Part shown: positions 49,013 through 59,100 of the stretch, piece by piece
Numbering within the stretch: position 1 is the stretch's first letter
Layout of the letters: each line of letters starts with the position of its first letter
Origin: Arthrobacter methylotrophus
GTDB lineage: Bacteria; Actinomycetota; Actinomycetes; Actinomycetales; Micrococcaceae
Assembly: GCF_039539965.1 (NCBI RefSeq)
Contig: NZ_BAABED010000001.1
Location: forward strand, 3,906,001-3,970,000
Length of the DNA: 64,000 bases
Direction of reading: 5' to 3'
Translations under genes and position numbers: made by a program
Notes under the pieces: generated by a model
Seen by the model: only the letters and a program-made list of their open reading frames with translations
Database searches by the model: none
What the model was told of the DNA's origin: nothing

Positions 49013-49666
49013 CTACTGTTTCAGCGGCGCGAGCTGTATTTGCTTCGCAAGCGCGTAGGCGATCGGAAGATCGCTCTCGCTTTCGACGAAGACACGGCCA
49101 ATGACGAGCGCGGAGTGGGTTGGCGAAGAAATCTGCGTCATGCCGTTCGGTACGGTTCCCTTCCAGCCGGGCCCGCTGAGGACGTAGTCCCCGGCTTTGG
49201 TTCCCGTGGTGCGTTTGCCGACGTAGGCAAAATTTGTGCTCTTCGACGCGTCGGTGAACTGCACGCTGAAGTAGCGCCCGGCCATGTCCGGTACGTGCAG
49301 GACTTGCGGCCCGTTGCTCAAGTCGAGCCAGCCGCCGACGTAGAGCAAATCATCGGCTCCGGTTGCCATGAGGCTCCCGCGCGACGTCGACGGGGAAGAG
49401 GTGCCGGGCACGGCGTACAGCGTGTTGACGGGGACCGGGCCGTCACCGAACCCATGCTTGGTAATCGCCCTCTTGTATCCATTGACCGTGAGTCGCGGCC
49501 AGAGGTAAATGAAAGCGGGCGCCCCTAGTGCCCATACGATGGCTGCCGCTATGACTAGTGGAATGATCCCGTCCCCGCTGGCGATCCGCCGGTAGATGAC
49601 CCAAGCGAAGACCGCCAGAATGACGGCTGTAAGGGAACGCCCGTACTTCAAGATGAGGCGGTTCAT
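49013..49666 (-). CDS. DUF1254-domain membrane protein
   Basis: A 217-residue protein with two N-terminal spans (about 12-27 and 37-57, IIPLVIAAAIVWALGAPAFI) and a soluble DUF1254 domain: LTVNGYKRAITKHGFGDGPV, HVPDMAGRYFSVQFTDASKS, FAYVGKRTTGTKAGDYVLSG. In many bacteria DUF1254 and DUF1214 are two halves of one secreted protein; here they are separate neighbouring genes, 1 bp apart. Function is unknown. Confidence 0.82.
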   Translation of the reverse strand: MNRLILKYGRSLTAVILAVFAWVIYRRIASGDGIIPLVIAAAIVWALGAPAFIYLWPRLTVNGYKRAITKHGFGDGPVPVNTLYAVPGTSSPSTSRGSLMATGADDLLYVGGWLDLSNGPQVLHVPDMAGRYFSVQFTDASKSTNFAYVGKRTTGTKAGDYVLSGPGWKGTVPNGMTQISSPTHSALVIGRVFVESESDLPIAYALAKQIQLAPLKQ

Positions 49667-49667
49667 C

Positions 49668-50270
49668 TCAATGCGCCCTGACAATGCGCGGCAATTGGTA
49701 CGTGCCGTCGAGAATTGCGGCCCCAGGCAGATACACGCGGAACATCAGCTTGAACTTCCCGGAAGGAGTTGGCAGCCAGTTCTGCTCTTGCCCGCTCGGA
49801 GCCTGATGCTGGAGATAGATATCGACTGAACCGTCGGCATTCTGCGCGAGGGTCGAACGGTCACCAACGCTGTAGCGATGAGTGGGATGGTCCACCATAT
49901 ACCCGACCGTATCGGTCGGCGTGAGCGACCAGAAGGCGTCATTCGGCGGGAGTTTCCCGGCAGCAAAATGCAGGACGTACCCATGCCCGCCGCTCAGCGT
50001 TTGCCCTGAGCCATCCACAGTAGTCGTCCAGTATGCGGCTTCCTCAAACACGTTGACGACCGGCAGGGCTTTGGCGCACGCGGCCCGCACGAGGACTCCG
50101 TTGCCCGGCTGGCCGCACTTGCGCATGGCACTCCACCCGTTGACAGTGGTTGTGACCGTCCTGCCCACGGCATTCATCACGAGGATCGCCGTCAAGAACG
50201 CCAGCACGGCACCGAGAATCAATCCTTGCACCACACCGGACTGCGAGAACCACGCGAGGGCATTTACCAT
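49668..50270 (-). CDS. DUF1214-domain membrane protein
   Basis: A 200-residue protein with an N-terminal span (about 15-33) and DUF1214 motifs: GYVLHFAAGKLPPNDAFWSL, YMVDHPTHRYSVGDRSTL, YLQHQAPSGQEQNWLPTPSG and KFKLMFRVYLP. These usually form the C-terminal half of DUF1254-DUF1214 proteins. It precedes the DUF1254 gene in the same operon. Two conserved Cys (KCGQPG and RAACAKA) could form a disulfide. Confidence 0.85.
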   Translation of the reverse strand: MVNALAWFSQSGVVQGLILGAVLAFLTAILVMNAVGRTVTTTVNGWSAMRKCGQPGNGVLVRAACAKALPVVNVFEEAAYWTTTVDGSGQTLSGGHGYVLHFAAGKLPPNDAFWSLTPTDTVGYMVDHPTHRYSVGDRSTLAQNADGSVDIYLQHQAPSGQEQNWLPTPSGKFKLMFRVYLPGAAILDGTYQLPRIVRAH

Positions 50271-50279
50271 GATCGCAAC

Positions 50280-50456
50280 CTACCGCCCCTGCGTAAGACG
50301 ACGCCGGTACCATCCAACAAAGCCCCACAGCGCACCGACCAAACATACGGCAGCGACAATCCCCCGCCACCATACAAAAGGTTGCCACAGCCCGAATATC
50401 AGGGCCCAAACAACGAGAACGCCACTCACGTCGAGTCGTGGGGCTCGGATCTTCAT
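50280..50456 (-). CDS. 58-residue membrane protein leading the DUF1214/DUF1254 operon
   Basis: Translates as MKIRAPRLDVSGVLVVWALI then FGLWQPFVWWRGIVAAVCLV and GALWGFVGWYRRRLTQGR: two short spans, Trp-rich, basic ends. It has an excellent ribosome-binding site (AAGGAGG, 7 nt before ATG) and ends 9 bp before the DUF1214 gene. Probably a small membrane partner; no family recognised. Confidence 0.72.
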   Translation of the reverse strand: MKIRAPRLDVSGVLVVWALIFGLWQPFVWWRGIVAAVCLVGALWGFVGWYRRRLTQGR

Positions 50457-50568
50457 GGAGGCCCTCCTTCTTTCATCTGTCCCGATCCACGGGCGGGAGA
50501 CCCAAAGACCATCTCAATGAAGAATACTTTCCCAACAGCCCGGCGTCGGACAGGGAATCCAAATGCCA

Positions 50569-50596
50569 GTGACACCGCCATCCCGGACGCCCATAC
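50569..50596 (+). promoter_or_regulatory. Promoter of the sulfite-oxidase-like gene
   Basis: GTGACA (50569-50574), a 16-bp spacer and CATACT (50591-50596). The ATG at 50604 lies at the expected transcription start, so the message is probably leaderless. Confidence 0.5.
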
Positions 50597-50603
50597 TGGG
50601 ATC

Positions 50604-51746
50604 ATGAGCGTCAAGACCCGCCGCACAGCGGAGGGCACCGCTGTTGCCAGCTCGGCCGCCACCGCCCCGGCCCCCGCAACCGCACCGGGTACTCCAAGCA
50701 CCGGTCCCATCACCCGCGAAGAACTGCAACTGGCTTCGCGCAACCATGCCATGCCCATGGAGATGCTCCGATGGCCCGTCACCCCCGTGGGCATGCACTA
50801 TCTCTTGGTCCATTTCGATGTCCCCCGGATCGATCCCGTGTCCTGGCGACTGAACATCGCTGGCCTGGTGGACCACCCTCTCGAGTACACCCTGCCTGAC
50901 CTCCAGCAGCGCGAGCGCCGCACCCATGCCGTCACAATGGAATGCGCCGGCAACGGCCGCTCTCGGCTCGAGCCGAGGCCCATGAGCCAGCCGTGGGACC
51001 AGGGCGGCGTGGGCACCGCCGAGTGGACCGGTACCCCACTCGCTCCCTTGCTGCTCGACGCCGGGGTCTCACCGGACGCCGTCGAACTCGTCTTCACGGG
51101 GGCCGACCGCGGGATCCAGGGCGGAGTGGAGCATCAGTACGCGCGGAGCCTGACCCTGGCGGAAGCAATGTCCGACGACGTCTTGCTCGCCTATGAGATC
51201 AACGGTCAAACCGTGCCACCGCAGCACGGCTACCCTGTCCGGCTACTGGTCCCGGGCTGGTACGGGATGACCAGCGTCAAATGGCTGCAATCAATCACGG
51301 CAATAGACCACAGCTTCGATGGATTCCAACAGCTCGGATCCTACCGCTACACCCAGAACGCCGACGATCCCGGCGAACCCGTTCAGCGCATCAAAGTCCG
51401 CTCCCTCATGGTCCCCCCTGGCATCCCTGACTTCTTCACGCGCCAACGCGCCGTCGGGGCCGGACCCGTCCAGCTGAGCGGCCGCGCCTGGTCCGGTCAT
51501 GGAACCGTGGCGAACGTGGAAGTCTGTGTGGACGGGGCGTGGGAGCAGGCCCACCTCGAACCGCCCGGGGGTCGGTACGCGTGGCGCGGATGGACGTTCA
51601 CCTGGATTGCCACACCAGGGTCCCATGAGTTGGCGTGCCGGGCCACGGACTCCACCGGCCAGACCCAGCCGGAGACCGCGGAGTGGAACTACCAAGGCAT
51701 GGGGAACAACGACGTCCAGCGGCTGACCGTCACGGTGAAGGAGTAG
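50604..51746 (+). CDS. Sulfite oxidase-like molybdopterin enzyme
   Basis: A 380-residue protein. Mo-pterin domain: TMECAGNGRSRLEPRPM (catalytic-type Cys), AEWTGTPLAPLLLDAGVS, GADRGIQGGVEHQYARSL, YPVRLLVPGWYGMTSVKWLQ. The C-terminal Mo-co dimerisation domain begins around VQLSGRAWSGHGTVANVEVC. No signal peptide or Tat motif is certain, and no heme domain. It may oxidise sulfite or protein Met-sulfoxide-type substrates. It needs the Mo cofactor for which moaA is in this window. Upstream frame to 50226 is rejected. Confidence 0.87.
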   Translation: MSVKTRRTAEGTAVASSAATAPAPATAPGTPSTGPITREELQLASRNHAMPMEMLRWPVTPVGMHYLLVHFDVPRIDPVSWRLNIAGLVDHPLEYTLPDLQQRERRTHAVTMECAGNGRSRLEPRPMSQPWDQGGVGTAEWTGTPLAPLLLDAGVSPDAVELVFTGADRGIQGGVEHQYARSLTLAEAMSDDVLLAYEINGQTVPPQHGYPVRLLVPGWYGMTSVKWLQSITAIDHSFDGFQQLGSYRYTQNADDPGEPVQRIKVRSLMVPPGIPDFFTRQRAVGAGPVQLSGRAWSGHGTVANVEVCVDGAWEQAHLEPPGGRYAWRGWTFTWIATPGSHELACRATDSTGQTQPETAEWNYQGMGNNDVQRLTVTVKE

Positions 51747-51752
51747 GCAGCA

Positions 51753-52208
51753 ATGGGCGGCACTTCCAAGAACGGGGCCGACTACGAGTTCCTCACCGTC
51801 TGGCGCGTTGCGGGGAGGGCTTTCTCCCTGCACTCCAAGGGTTGGCTGCCGTACACCCTGCGCTGGAGGTTCACAGTCACCGAACCCATCACGGAGCGAG
51901 GCTTAGCAATCTCAGCAAGCGGTGACCTGAGTGGTACCGTGCGCTGGACTTTCGAACAGGATGGACCGGAAACGATGGTCACCTATGACTGGCGTGTCAG
52001 CACATCCAAACCGCTGCTCCGGCGGCTAAGCTGGCTGCTCAAGCCCGCTTTTGCGGCGAATCACCGTTGGGCGATGGCGCGCGGCCAAGAAGGCCTCGCC
52101 CTGGAATTACGACGACGTCCCGGTACGGACCGCGCTAAGGTCCCCCGTCCGGCGCCGCCGACGTTTGCAAGCCGTTACCGCTGGCCGAGGAGTACAACGC
52201 ATGCCTGA
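51753..52208 (+). CDS. SRPBCC-fold protein with a missing segment
   Basis: A 151-residue frame: YEFLTVWRVAG (start of a polyketide-cyclase-like domain) is followed directly by SKGWLPYTLRWRFTVTEPIT, then SASGDLSGTVRWTFEQDG and HRWAMARGQEGLALELRRRP. Relatives have about 45 residues (helix plus WPRWW region) between the first two parts, so an internal deletion is likely. The C-terminal tail RPGTDRAKVPRPAPP is read-through of intergenic DNA. Possibly non-functional. Starts 7 bp after the sulfite oxidase stop. Confidence 0.55.
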   Translation: MGGTSKNGADYEFLTVWRVAGRAFSLHSKGWLPYTLRWRFTVTEPITERGLAISASGDLSGTVRWTFEQDGPETMVTYDWRVSTSKPLLRRLSWLLKPAFAANHRWAMARGQEGLALELRRRPGTDRAKVPRPAPPTFASRYRWPRSTTHA

Positions 52209-52593
52209 TGACAAAGGCGAAGTCCGCTGGTTGCCGCAGCCCGAGGACCAGGACTACCCGAGCGCGGCCGACTATTTGTCCCTGTTGGAATCCGACGACG
52301 TCGTTGCCTCCGTGGTCGAGGCGCTCAAGGATGCGCCCATCAAGCATCGCAAGGCCAAGGACATCCTCCGGGCCGCCCGGCTGGTGCTGTTGCCCGAGGA
52401 CAACGCCCACGTGGCGTCGGACCTCAAGAAGATCAAGGAGGGCAAGAAGCTCTCGCCTGTCCTCATGGTCAAGGGCGACCTTGCCCGGGGCATTCCCGCG
52501 CAGGTGGCAGATGGCTACCATCGGGTGTGCGCAAGCTACTATACAAACGAAAACACTGACATTCCGCTCAAACTGGCTGACGCGCCCCGGTAA
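52201..52593 (+). CDS. Hypothetical protein with ParB-like end motif
   Basis: A 130-residue protein. LPQPEDQDYPSAADYLSLLE is followed by helices, then KLSPVLMVKGDLARGIPAQV and ADGYHRVCASYYTNENTDIP, the latter resembling the ParB/Srx-type D-G-x-H-R nucleotide-binding turn. Related single-domain proteins exist in Arthrobacter-type genomes; function is unknown. ATG 52201 has GAGGAG 8 nt upstream and overlaps the SRPBCC frame by 8 bp. Confidence 0.72.
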   Translation: MPDDKGEVRWLPQPEDQDYPSAADYLSLLESDDVVASVVEALKDAPIKHRKAKDILRAARLVLLPEDNAHVASDLKKIKEGKKLSPVLMVKGDLARGIPAQVADGYHRVCASYYTNENTDIPLKLADAPR

Positions 52594-52628
52594 CCACCGC
52601 CGACCAACGCCGGTAGAAGGAGGAACGT

Positions 52629-53804
52629 GTGTCGTTCTTTCAGCTTTCGCTGATCGCCGCGGTCGCGCTCCTCGGACCACTGCTGGCGCTACCTCGGAAG
52701 TGGCACCTTCCCGTGATGCTGGGACAGTTGCTGGCCGGCATTGCCATTGGACGCACAGGCCTAGGCCTGGTTGACTCCTCGGATCCCACTTTCACGTTCG
52801 TGGCCGACGTCGGGTTCGCCCTCATCATGTTCGTCGCCGGGACCCATGTTCCCGTGCGTGACAAGGCCATCCGTCCCGCACTGGGCGGCGGGGCCCTGCG
52901 TACCGGTATCACCGCAGTGCTGGCCGCCGTCGTCGGAATCGCCATCGCCATGGCCTTCGGCACCGGACATGCCCCCCTCTATATCGTGCTGCTCGCTTCC
53001 TCCTCGGCGGCGCTGGTCTTGCCGATCGTCGACTCGCTACGGCTGAGAGGACCGAAGGTCCTGGCGACGACGGCGCAAGTGGCGATCGCCGACATTGCGT
53101 GCATTGTGGCGCTTCCGTTGGCCGTTGACCCACCAAACGCGGGCCGGGCAGCCGTGGGTGCGGCCGTCGTCGCGGCTTGTGCGCTGGTCTTGTTCCTCTT
53201 ACTCCGCTGGCTGGAGAACAGCGGCAACCGCGGACGGCTGCATGACATGTCCGAAGACCGGAAGTTCGCCTTGGAGCTGCGGATCCAGCTGGCCTTGCTG
53301 TTCGCGCTTTCGGGGCTGGCGGTCCTTGGACATGTCTCCATCATGCTTGCGGGATTCTCCTTCGGCCTGGTGGTTGCCGCGGTGGGTGAACCTCGGCGCC
53401 TTGCCCATCAACTCTTCGCCGTCAGCGATGGATTCCTGGGGCCGGTGTTTTTCGTTTGGCTCGGCGCATCGCTCGACCTCCGGACCCTCACGGGGAGTCC
53501 CGGAATGGTTCTTCTTGGCATCTGCCTTGGCCTGGGAACCCTGGTGGTGCATGGAAGCCTTCGGATCCTCGGCCAGCCCTTTCCGCTTGCGGTGCTGGCG
53601 GCATCCCAGCTGGGCGTGCCCGTTGCCGCCGCAACCATCGGGACCCAATTACATTTGCTTGAACCGGGCGAAGCCGCCGCCATGATCCTTGGAGCCCTCA
53701 TCAGCATAGGGGCAAGCACCATCGCGGGTTCGAGGGCGGCGCGCGCTTTTTCGGAACCCGCGCCCAACGAGCCCTCCAAGGGCAGGCCGGCCCACCCCGC
53801 TTGA
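52629..53804 (+). CDS. CPA2-family cation/proton antiporter
   Basis: A 391-residue integral membrane protein, Na_H_Exchanger fold: PVMLGQLLAGIAIGRTGLGL and VADVGFALIMFVAGTHVPVR in the first half, LLASSSAALVLPIVDSLRLR with polar residues in the ion site, GFLGPVFFVWLGASLDLRTL and QLGVPVAAATIGTQLHLLEP late. No RCK/TrkA-N domain at the C-terminus, so ligand gating is absent. GTG 52629 follows AAGGAGGAAC. Confidence 0.87.
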   Translation: MSFFQLSLIAAVALLGPLLALPRKWHLPVMLGQLLAGIAIGRTGLGLVDSSDPTFTFVADVGFALIMFVAGTHVPVRDKAIRPALGGGALRTGITAVLAAVVGIAIAMAFGTGHAPLYIVLLASSSAALVLPIVDSLRLRGPKVLATTAQVAIADIACIVALPLAVDPPNAGRAAVGAAVVAACALVLFLLLRWLENSGNRGRLHDMSEDRKFALELRIQLALLFALSGLAVLGHVSIMLAGFSFGLVVAAVGEPRRLAHQLFAVSDGFLGPVFFVWLGASLDLRTLTGSPGMVLLGICLGLGTLVVHGSLRILGQPFPLAVLAASQLGVPVAAATIGTQLHLLEPGEAAAMILGALISIGASTIAGSRAARAFSEPAPNEPSKGRPAHPA

Positions 53805-53907
53805 CGGACCATTCACCGTGGCGTTTCGACATGATTTGTCCATTGGATGGTGAAGTAGCCAAGAACCAGTACACTGACGTGATTGGACTCAACCGAGGGA
53901 GGAACCC

Positions 53908-54531
53908 GTGCGCGCATCGCCTGTCCGGACGCCCTTCCATGCGATGCGTTCAAGCGCCCTGGCGGTCGCCATTGTGGCCCTTGCCGCTGGTGCCCATGTC
54001 CTCTCCGGCGGCGAGCTTCCCGTAGCCCCGGTCCTGCTCGCGGTCCTCGCGTTGACGGGCCTCGCCACGACTCTCGCCACCCGGTTCAAACTCGGTTTCC
54101 CGGCCATCGCCATGCTTCTGGGAGCCGGTCAGCTCGCCTTGCACGAAGCATTCACGGCTTTCGGCCCACTCACCGGCTTGGCTCCGGGGTCACAGGAACA
54201 CCATGTAGCCGCCGAGCACCTTTCCCCGCCGCTGGGGGTTGAAACAGCGCATCTCCACGAGGCCGACACTCCCCTGAGCTGGTTGATGCTCATGGGACAC
54301 GCCGTCGCTACGGCCGCCTCGGCGATGCTCCTGGCCAAGGGCGAGCAGGCCCTGTGGCAGCTCGCAGCGTGGCTCCGTCCGCTCCTGCAGCTCATCCGCC
54401 TGATCTTCCGGCCCGACGCCGGCAACTCGGCCCAAGCTTTCAGCGCACCGACCGTATTCCTCCCCCGCCCGTGGCGGAACCTCAGGCAAGACAGCAGGCG
54501 CGGCCCGCCCGCCGTCGTCGTACTTTCCTGA
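53908..54531 (+). CDS. Membrane protein of the YcnI copper operon
   Basis: A 207-residue protein with a GTG start: four likely spans (about 15-30, 36-56, 65-80, 122-142), His-rich loop EHHVAAEHLSPPLGVETAHL then HEADTP, and cytosolic tail. In actinobacteria a protein like this often precedes YcnI; the His-rich loop could bind copper. Tail end is basic and Pro-rich. It lies 85 bp upstream of the ycnI-type gene. Confidence 0.7.
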   Translation: MRASPVRTPFHAMRSSALAVAIVALAAGAHVLSGGELPVAPVLLAVLALTGLATTLATRFKLGFPAIAMLLGAGQLALHEAFTAFGPLTGLAPGSQEHHVAAEHLSPPLGVETAHLHEADTPLSWLMLMGHAVATAASAMLLAKGEQALWQLAAWLRPLLQLIRLIFRPDAGNSAQAFSAPTVFLPRPWRNLRQDSRRGPPAVVVLS

Positions 54532-54616
54532 CTCCGCCCGGCACCGCCTTCACCTGGTGACGGGCTTATCCCCGCACTTTGGCGCGCTTTCGCGCGCCCG
54601 TTGAAAGGCAACACCC

Positions 54617-55345
54617 ATGAAAAAGTCCTCGCTTCGCAGCGCCCTCTCCGCCACTGCAATCGCGGGAGGCACCGCCGCCCTGATGATGGCCGGCCTCGCC
54701 GGCGCCTCGGCCCACGTCTCCATCAACCCGGACAAGACCACGGCCAACTCGTACTCACTGCTGACCTTCGGCGTGCCCCACGGTTGCGACACCTCAGGAA
54801 CCACCAAGCTGACCATCAACCTCCCTGAGGACCTGATGGACGCGACGCCCACTGTCAACCCCAACTGGACCGTCGAGAAAGTGACGCAGACCCTGCCCGA
54901 GCCCAAGAAGCTGGCAGACGGTACGTCCATCACCAAGCGCACGAGCCAGATCGTCTACACGGCCAAGGCCCCGCTGGACCCGCACTTGCGCGACGCCCTG
55001 GTCCTGTCCGTGAAGCTTCCCGACACCGCTGGCAAGACGCTCTACTTCCCTACCCTCCAGAACTGTGAGCAAGGGCAGACCAACTGGGCTGAAATCCCCA
55101 AGGACGGCCAGGACCCGCACACCCTGAAGGCGCCGGCACCGTCGGTGGCCGTCACGGCCGCGAACGCTACCGCAGATAGTGGTCACCTAGCCGCTTCCAT
55201 CTCCACAGAGCAAGCAGCTTCCGTGACCGACGACGGTTCGCAGGCGCGCAGTTGGGCCGGCTTGATTGCCGGTGTGGCAGGGCTGGGGCTGGGTGGCGCG
55301 GCGTTCTTCCGCAGGCGCTCCGCCAAGGCTTCCGTGTCCCAGTAG
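54617..55345 (+). CDS. YcnI/DUF1775 copper-binding protein
   Basis: A 242-residue exported protein. Signal peptide ends in GASA, so the mature chain begins with His33 (HVSINPD), the N-terminal His used by YcnI for copper. DUF1775 motifs: YSLLTFGVPHGCDTSGTTKL, then FPTLQNCEQGQTNWAEIP. The C-terminus carries a single span GLIAGVAGLGLGGAAFF followed by Arg-rich end, a surface anchor. Extracytoplasmic copper chaperone. Confidence 0.92.
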   Translation: MKKSSLRSALSATAIAGGTAALMMAGLAGASAHVSINPDKTTANSYSLLTFGVPHGCDTSGTTKLTINLPEDLMDATPTVNPNWTVEKVTQTLPEPKKLADGTSITKRTSQIVYTAKAPLDPHLRDALVLSVKLPDTAGKTLYFPTLQNCEQGQTNWAEIPKDGQDPHTLKAPAPSVAVTAANATADSGHLAASISTEQAASVTDDGSQARSWAGLIAGVAGLGLGGAAFFRRRSAKASVSQ

Positions 55346-55450
55346 CGAGTCCGCTGGGTTGGCGTCCGGAACATTACGATCCGGACGCCAATCCGGCGCC
55401 GCTGCCGCGCCGCAGTTGACTCGGGCAAATGACGACGAAAGGCTTTGCGC

Positions 55451-56101
55451 ATGACGAACATGCGAGTCAAGAACGGTCTCCTGCTCATGGTGGCAGCGGC
55501 CTCGATATTCCTGCTCCCGGGCTGCGCCCAGGGCCAGACCCAAAGCCAAAGCCAAGGCACAAGCTCGGCGAGCGGGACGCCGTCGGCCTCGTCTTCGGAC
55601 TCAGCCTCGACTGCTCCCAGTGGCAGTTCCAGCGCCAGTGGCAGTTCCACGCCGTCAAGCACCGCGACGACGACGTCCGGCGTCACCCTCTGCAAAGCGG
55701 CCTCGCTGACGGCTTCCGTCGATTCCACGGGCGGCGGTGCGGCAGGCAGCGTTTACATGAAGCTCATCCTCACGAATTCGGGCACGGAATCCTGCGTCCT
55801 GAGGGGGTTCCCTGGCGTGTCCCTCGTCGCGGGACCCACCGGAGATCCGATCGGCGCGGCCGCCGCGCGCGATGACGCCCAGCCGGTGGCAGAAGTCGTC
55901 CTCGCTCCCGGGAAGGCCGGCTTCGCCCAGCTTCGGTACACCCAGGCCGGCAACTACATGGACTGCACCCAGGTTCCTGCCGCCGGGTTCCGGGTGTACC
56001 CACCCGAGGACACCGCGTCATTGTTCGTCCCGCAGCAACAAACGGCTTGCAGCAACACCAACATCAACCTGCTGAGCGTCCAGGCTTTCCAGGCGGGGTA
56101 G
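55451..56101 (+). CDS. DUF4232 lipoprotein
   Basis: A 216-residue lipoprotein. VKNGLLLMVAAASIFLLPGC is a signal peptide with lipobox LPGC. A Ser/Gln-rich linker is followed by the DUF4232 domain with CKAASLTASVDSTGGGAAGS, VYMKLILTNSGTESCVLRGF and GKAGFAQLRYTQAGNYMDC. Two disulfides are likely. It follows ycnI by 105 bp. DUF4232 proteins are common secreted proteins of unknown role. Confidence 0.87.
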   Translation: MTNMRVKNGLLLMVAAASIFLLPGCAQGQTQSQSQGTSSASGTPSASSSDSASTAPSGSSSASGSSTPSSTATTTSGVTLCKAASLTASVDSTGGGAAGSVYMKLILTNSGTESCVLRGFPGVSLVAGPTGDPIGAAAARDDAQPVAEVVLAPGKAGFAQLRYTQAGNYMDCTQVPAAGFRVYPPEDTASLFVPQQQTACSNTNINLLSVQAFQAG

Positions 56102-56177
56102 GGCGGCGGGGCTTAGCCCCTGAACCTTATCTTGCGCTGTTCCTTATTGTGTCGGTGCCGTGAGGCATGATGGAGGA

Positions 56178-59100
56178 ATGCAGGAGCAGGAGCTAACGGG
56201 CGGTCCTGGCACTACGGCCATGGACCGCTTCAGCCGTGCCACGCGCGAGTGGTTCCTCGGTGCGTTCTCGGCACCCACACCTGCCCAGGACGGCGCGTGG
56301 AAGGCCATTTCTTCGGGCTCGCATGCTCTCGTGGTGGCTCCTACCGGCTCCGGCAAGACGCTCGCCGCGTTCCTGTGGGCGCTGGACCGGCTCTTGTCCG
56401 TTTCCCCGGTTGCTTCGGTCGACGCCCTTCCGGGACTTGAAGCAACACCCGGCCGTACCCGCCCCAAGGCGCCCCGACGCAAGACCCGCGTACTGTACAT
56501 CTCACCGCTGAAAGCACTCGGCGTCGACGTCGAGCGCAACCTCCGCTCGCCGTTGATCGGCATTACCCAAACCGCCAAGCGGCTCGGTTTGCCAGCTCCC
56601 TTGGTCAGCGTCGGCGTCCGTTCCGGGGATACGACGACGGCGGACCGCCGCGCGCTGCTCAGCCACCCGCCGGACATCTTGATCACCACGCCCGAGTCCC
56701 TTTTCCTCATGCTGACGTCGAAGGCCAGGGAAACACTCAGCGAGGTGGACACCGTGATCGTGGACGAGGTCCACGCGGTTGCCGGCACCAAGCGTGGAGC
56801 CCACCTTGCCGTGTCATTGGAACGGCTCGATGCGCTCCTGCCCCAGCCCGCTCAACGGATCGGACTCTCGGCCACCGTGGAGCCACGGGAGTTGGTGGCG
56901 CAGTTCCTGGCGGGCTCGGCTCCCGTGGAAATCGTCGCACCGCCATCCCGCAAGAACTGGAACCTCACCGTCAGCGTTCCTGTGGAGGACATGTCGGACC
57001 TGGCAGGAGCTGCAGGCGCTTTCGACTCCGGGCCGGCCTCCGGGCTCCAACCGCAAGCGTCCATCTGGCCGCATGTAGAGGAGAAAATTGTCGATCTCGT
57101 CCTCTCGAAACAGTCCACTATTGTGTTTGCCAACTCCCGGCGCCTGGCGGAGCGGCTCACGGCCCGGCTGAACGAGATCTACGCCGAGCGCCAGCTCATG
57201 GCAGTGGACGTCTTCTCCGGGGCCGGGCTGGATTCACCCGCCTCTGATTTCGGATTGCCGTCCACGGGATTGCCGTCCTCGACGGCGACGCCCGCGCACA
57301 TGATGGCTCAGGCGGGAAGCACTAGCGGCGCGGATCCGGTCTTGGCAAGGGCGCACCACGGTTCCGTCTCCAAGGACCAGCGGGCACTCATCGAAGACGA
57401 TCTCAAATCCGGCCGGCTGCGCTGCGTCGTGGCCACGTCATCGCTGGAACTCGGCATCGACATGGGTGCCGTGGACTTGGTCGTCCAGGTCGAGTCTCCG
57501 CCGTCGGTGGCCAGTGGACTGCAGCGGGTGGGACGCGCGGGCCACCAGGTGGGTGAGATTTCCGAGGGCGTGCTCTTCCCCAAGCACCGGGCCGACCTCG
57601 TCCACACTGCCATCACCGTGGAGCGGATGCTGGGCGGGAAGATCGAGCGCCTCCATGTTCCGGCCAACCCCTTGGACATCCTGGCCCAACAGACAGTCGC
57701 CGCAACGGCACTCGGAAGCATCGATGTTGAGGAATGGTTCGCTACCGTGCGCCGCTCCGCCCCGTTTGCTACGTTGCCCCGTTCCGCTTTCGAAGCCACC
57801 TTGGACCTCTTGGCCGGCCGGTATCCCTCCGACGAGTTCGCCGAGCTCCGGCCGCGCATCGTATGGGACCGCAACGCCGGCACCATCGAAGGCCGGCCGG
57901 GGGCACAGCGCCTTGCCGTGACCTCGGGCGGAACCATCCCGGACCGCGGGCTCTTTGGCGTGTACATCATCGGCACAGAGGCCGAAGGCTCCGGCTCTCG
58001 CTCCGGCAACGCCGGCGACACGTCCGCGCAGGAGCCGAGCCCGGCGTCGCGCGCTGCCAAAGGCGGACGACGCGTCGGCGAGCTCGACGAAGAAATGGTC
58101 TACGAATCACGCGTCGGGGACGTCTTCGCCTTGGGCGCCACCAGCTGGAAGATCGAAGACATCACCCACGACCGTGTCCTGGTCTCGCCTGCCTTCGGCC
58201 AGCCAGGAAAACTCCCCTTCTGGAAAGGCGACTCCTTGGGCCGGCCAGTGGATCTCGGCCGGGCACTCGGAGCATTCGTGCGCGAACTCTCCGCCTCGGA
58301 CCAAGGTCCAGCGCTGGAACGCTGCAAGGCCAGCGGGCTGGACGACTACGCCGCCGGCAACCTGCTCCAGTATTTGAGCGAACAGAAGCAGGCCACGGAA
58401 GTGGTCCCCAATGACCGGACGCTCGTCGTCGAGCGCTTCCATGACGAACTCGGCGACTGGCGGGTGGTTCTGCACAGCCCCTTCGGCATGCCGGTCCACG
58501 CACCATGGGCGCTCGCCGTCGGGCAGCGGCTCCAGCAGCGCTACGGGCTTGACGGTTCCGCGATGGCCGCCGACGACGGCATCGTGTTGCGGGTGCCGAT
58601 GATGGAGGACGAGCCTCCCGGGGCTGAGTTGTTCCTGTTTGATCCGGAGGAACTCGAGCAGATCGTCACAGCCGAGGTTGGCGGCAGCGCATTGTTCGCC
58701 TCGCGCTTCCGCGAATGCGCCGCGCGCGCCCTCTTGTTGCCACGGCAAAATCCGGGAAAGAGGCAGCCGCTCTGGCAACAACGGCAACGATCCGCACAAT
58801 TGCTGGATGTCGCCAAGAAATACCCGTCCTTCCCGATCGTTCTTGAAACCGTGCGTGAATGTCTCCAGGATGTCTACGACCTGCCCGCGCTGAAAGACAT
58901 TGCCGCCTCGATCGAGCGCCGGGAACTGCGCTTGGTACAGACCACCACGCAGCAGCCCTCACCATTCGCCAAGTCGCTGCTCTTTGGCTACGTAGCGCAG
59001 TACTTGTACGAAGGCGATTCGCCGCTCGCCGAGCGAAGGGCTGCGGCCTTGGCCCTCGACTCCACGCTCCTGAACGAACTCCTCGGCCGGGTGGAACTAC

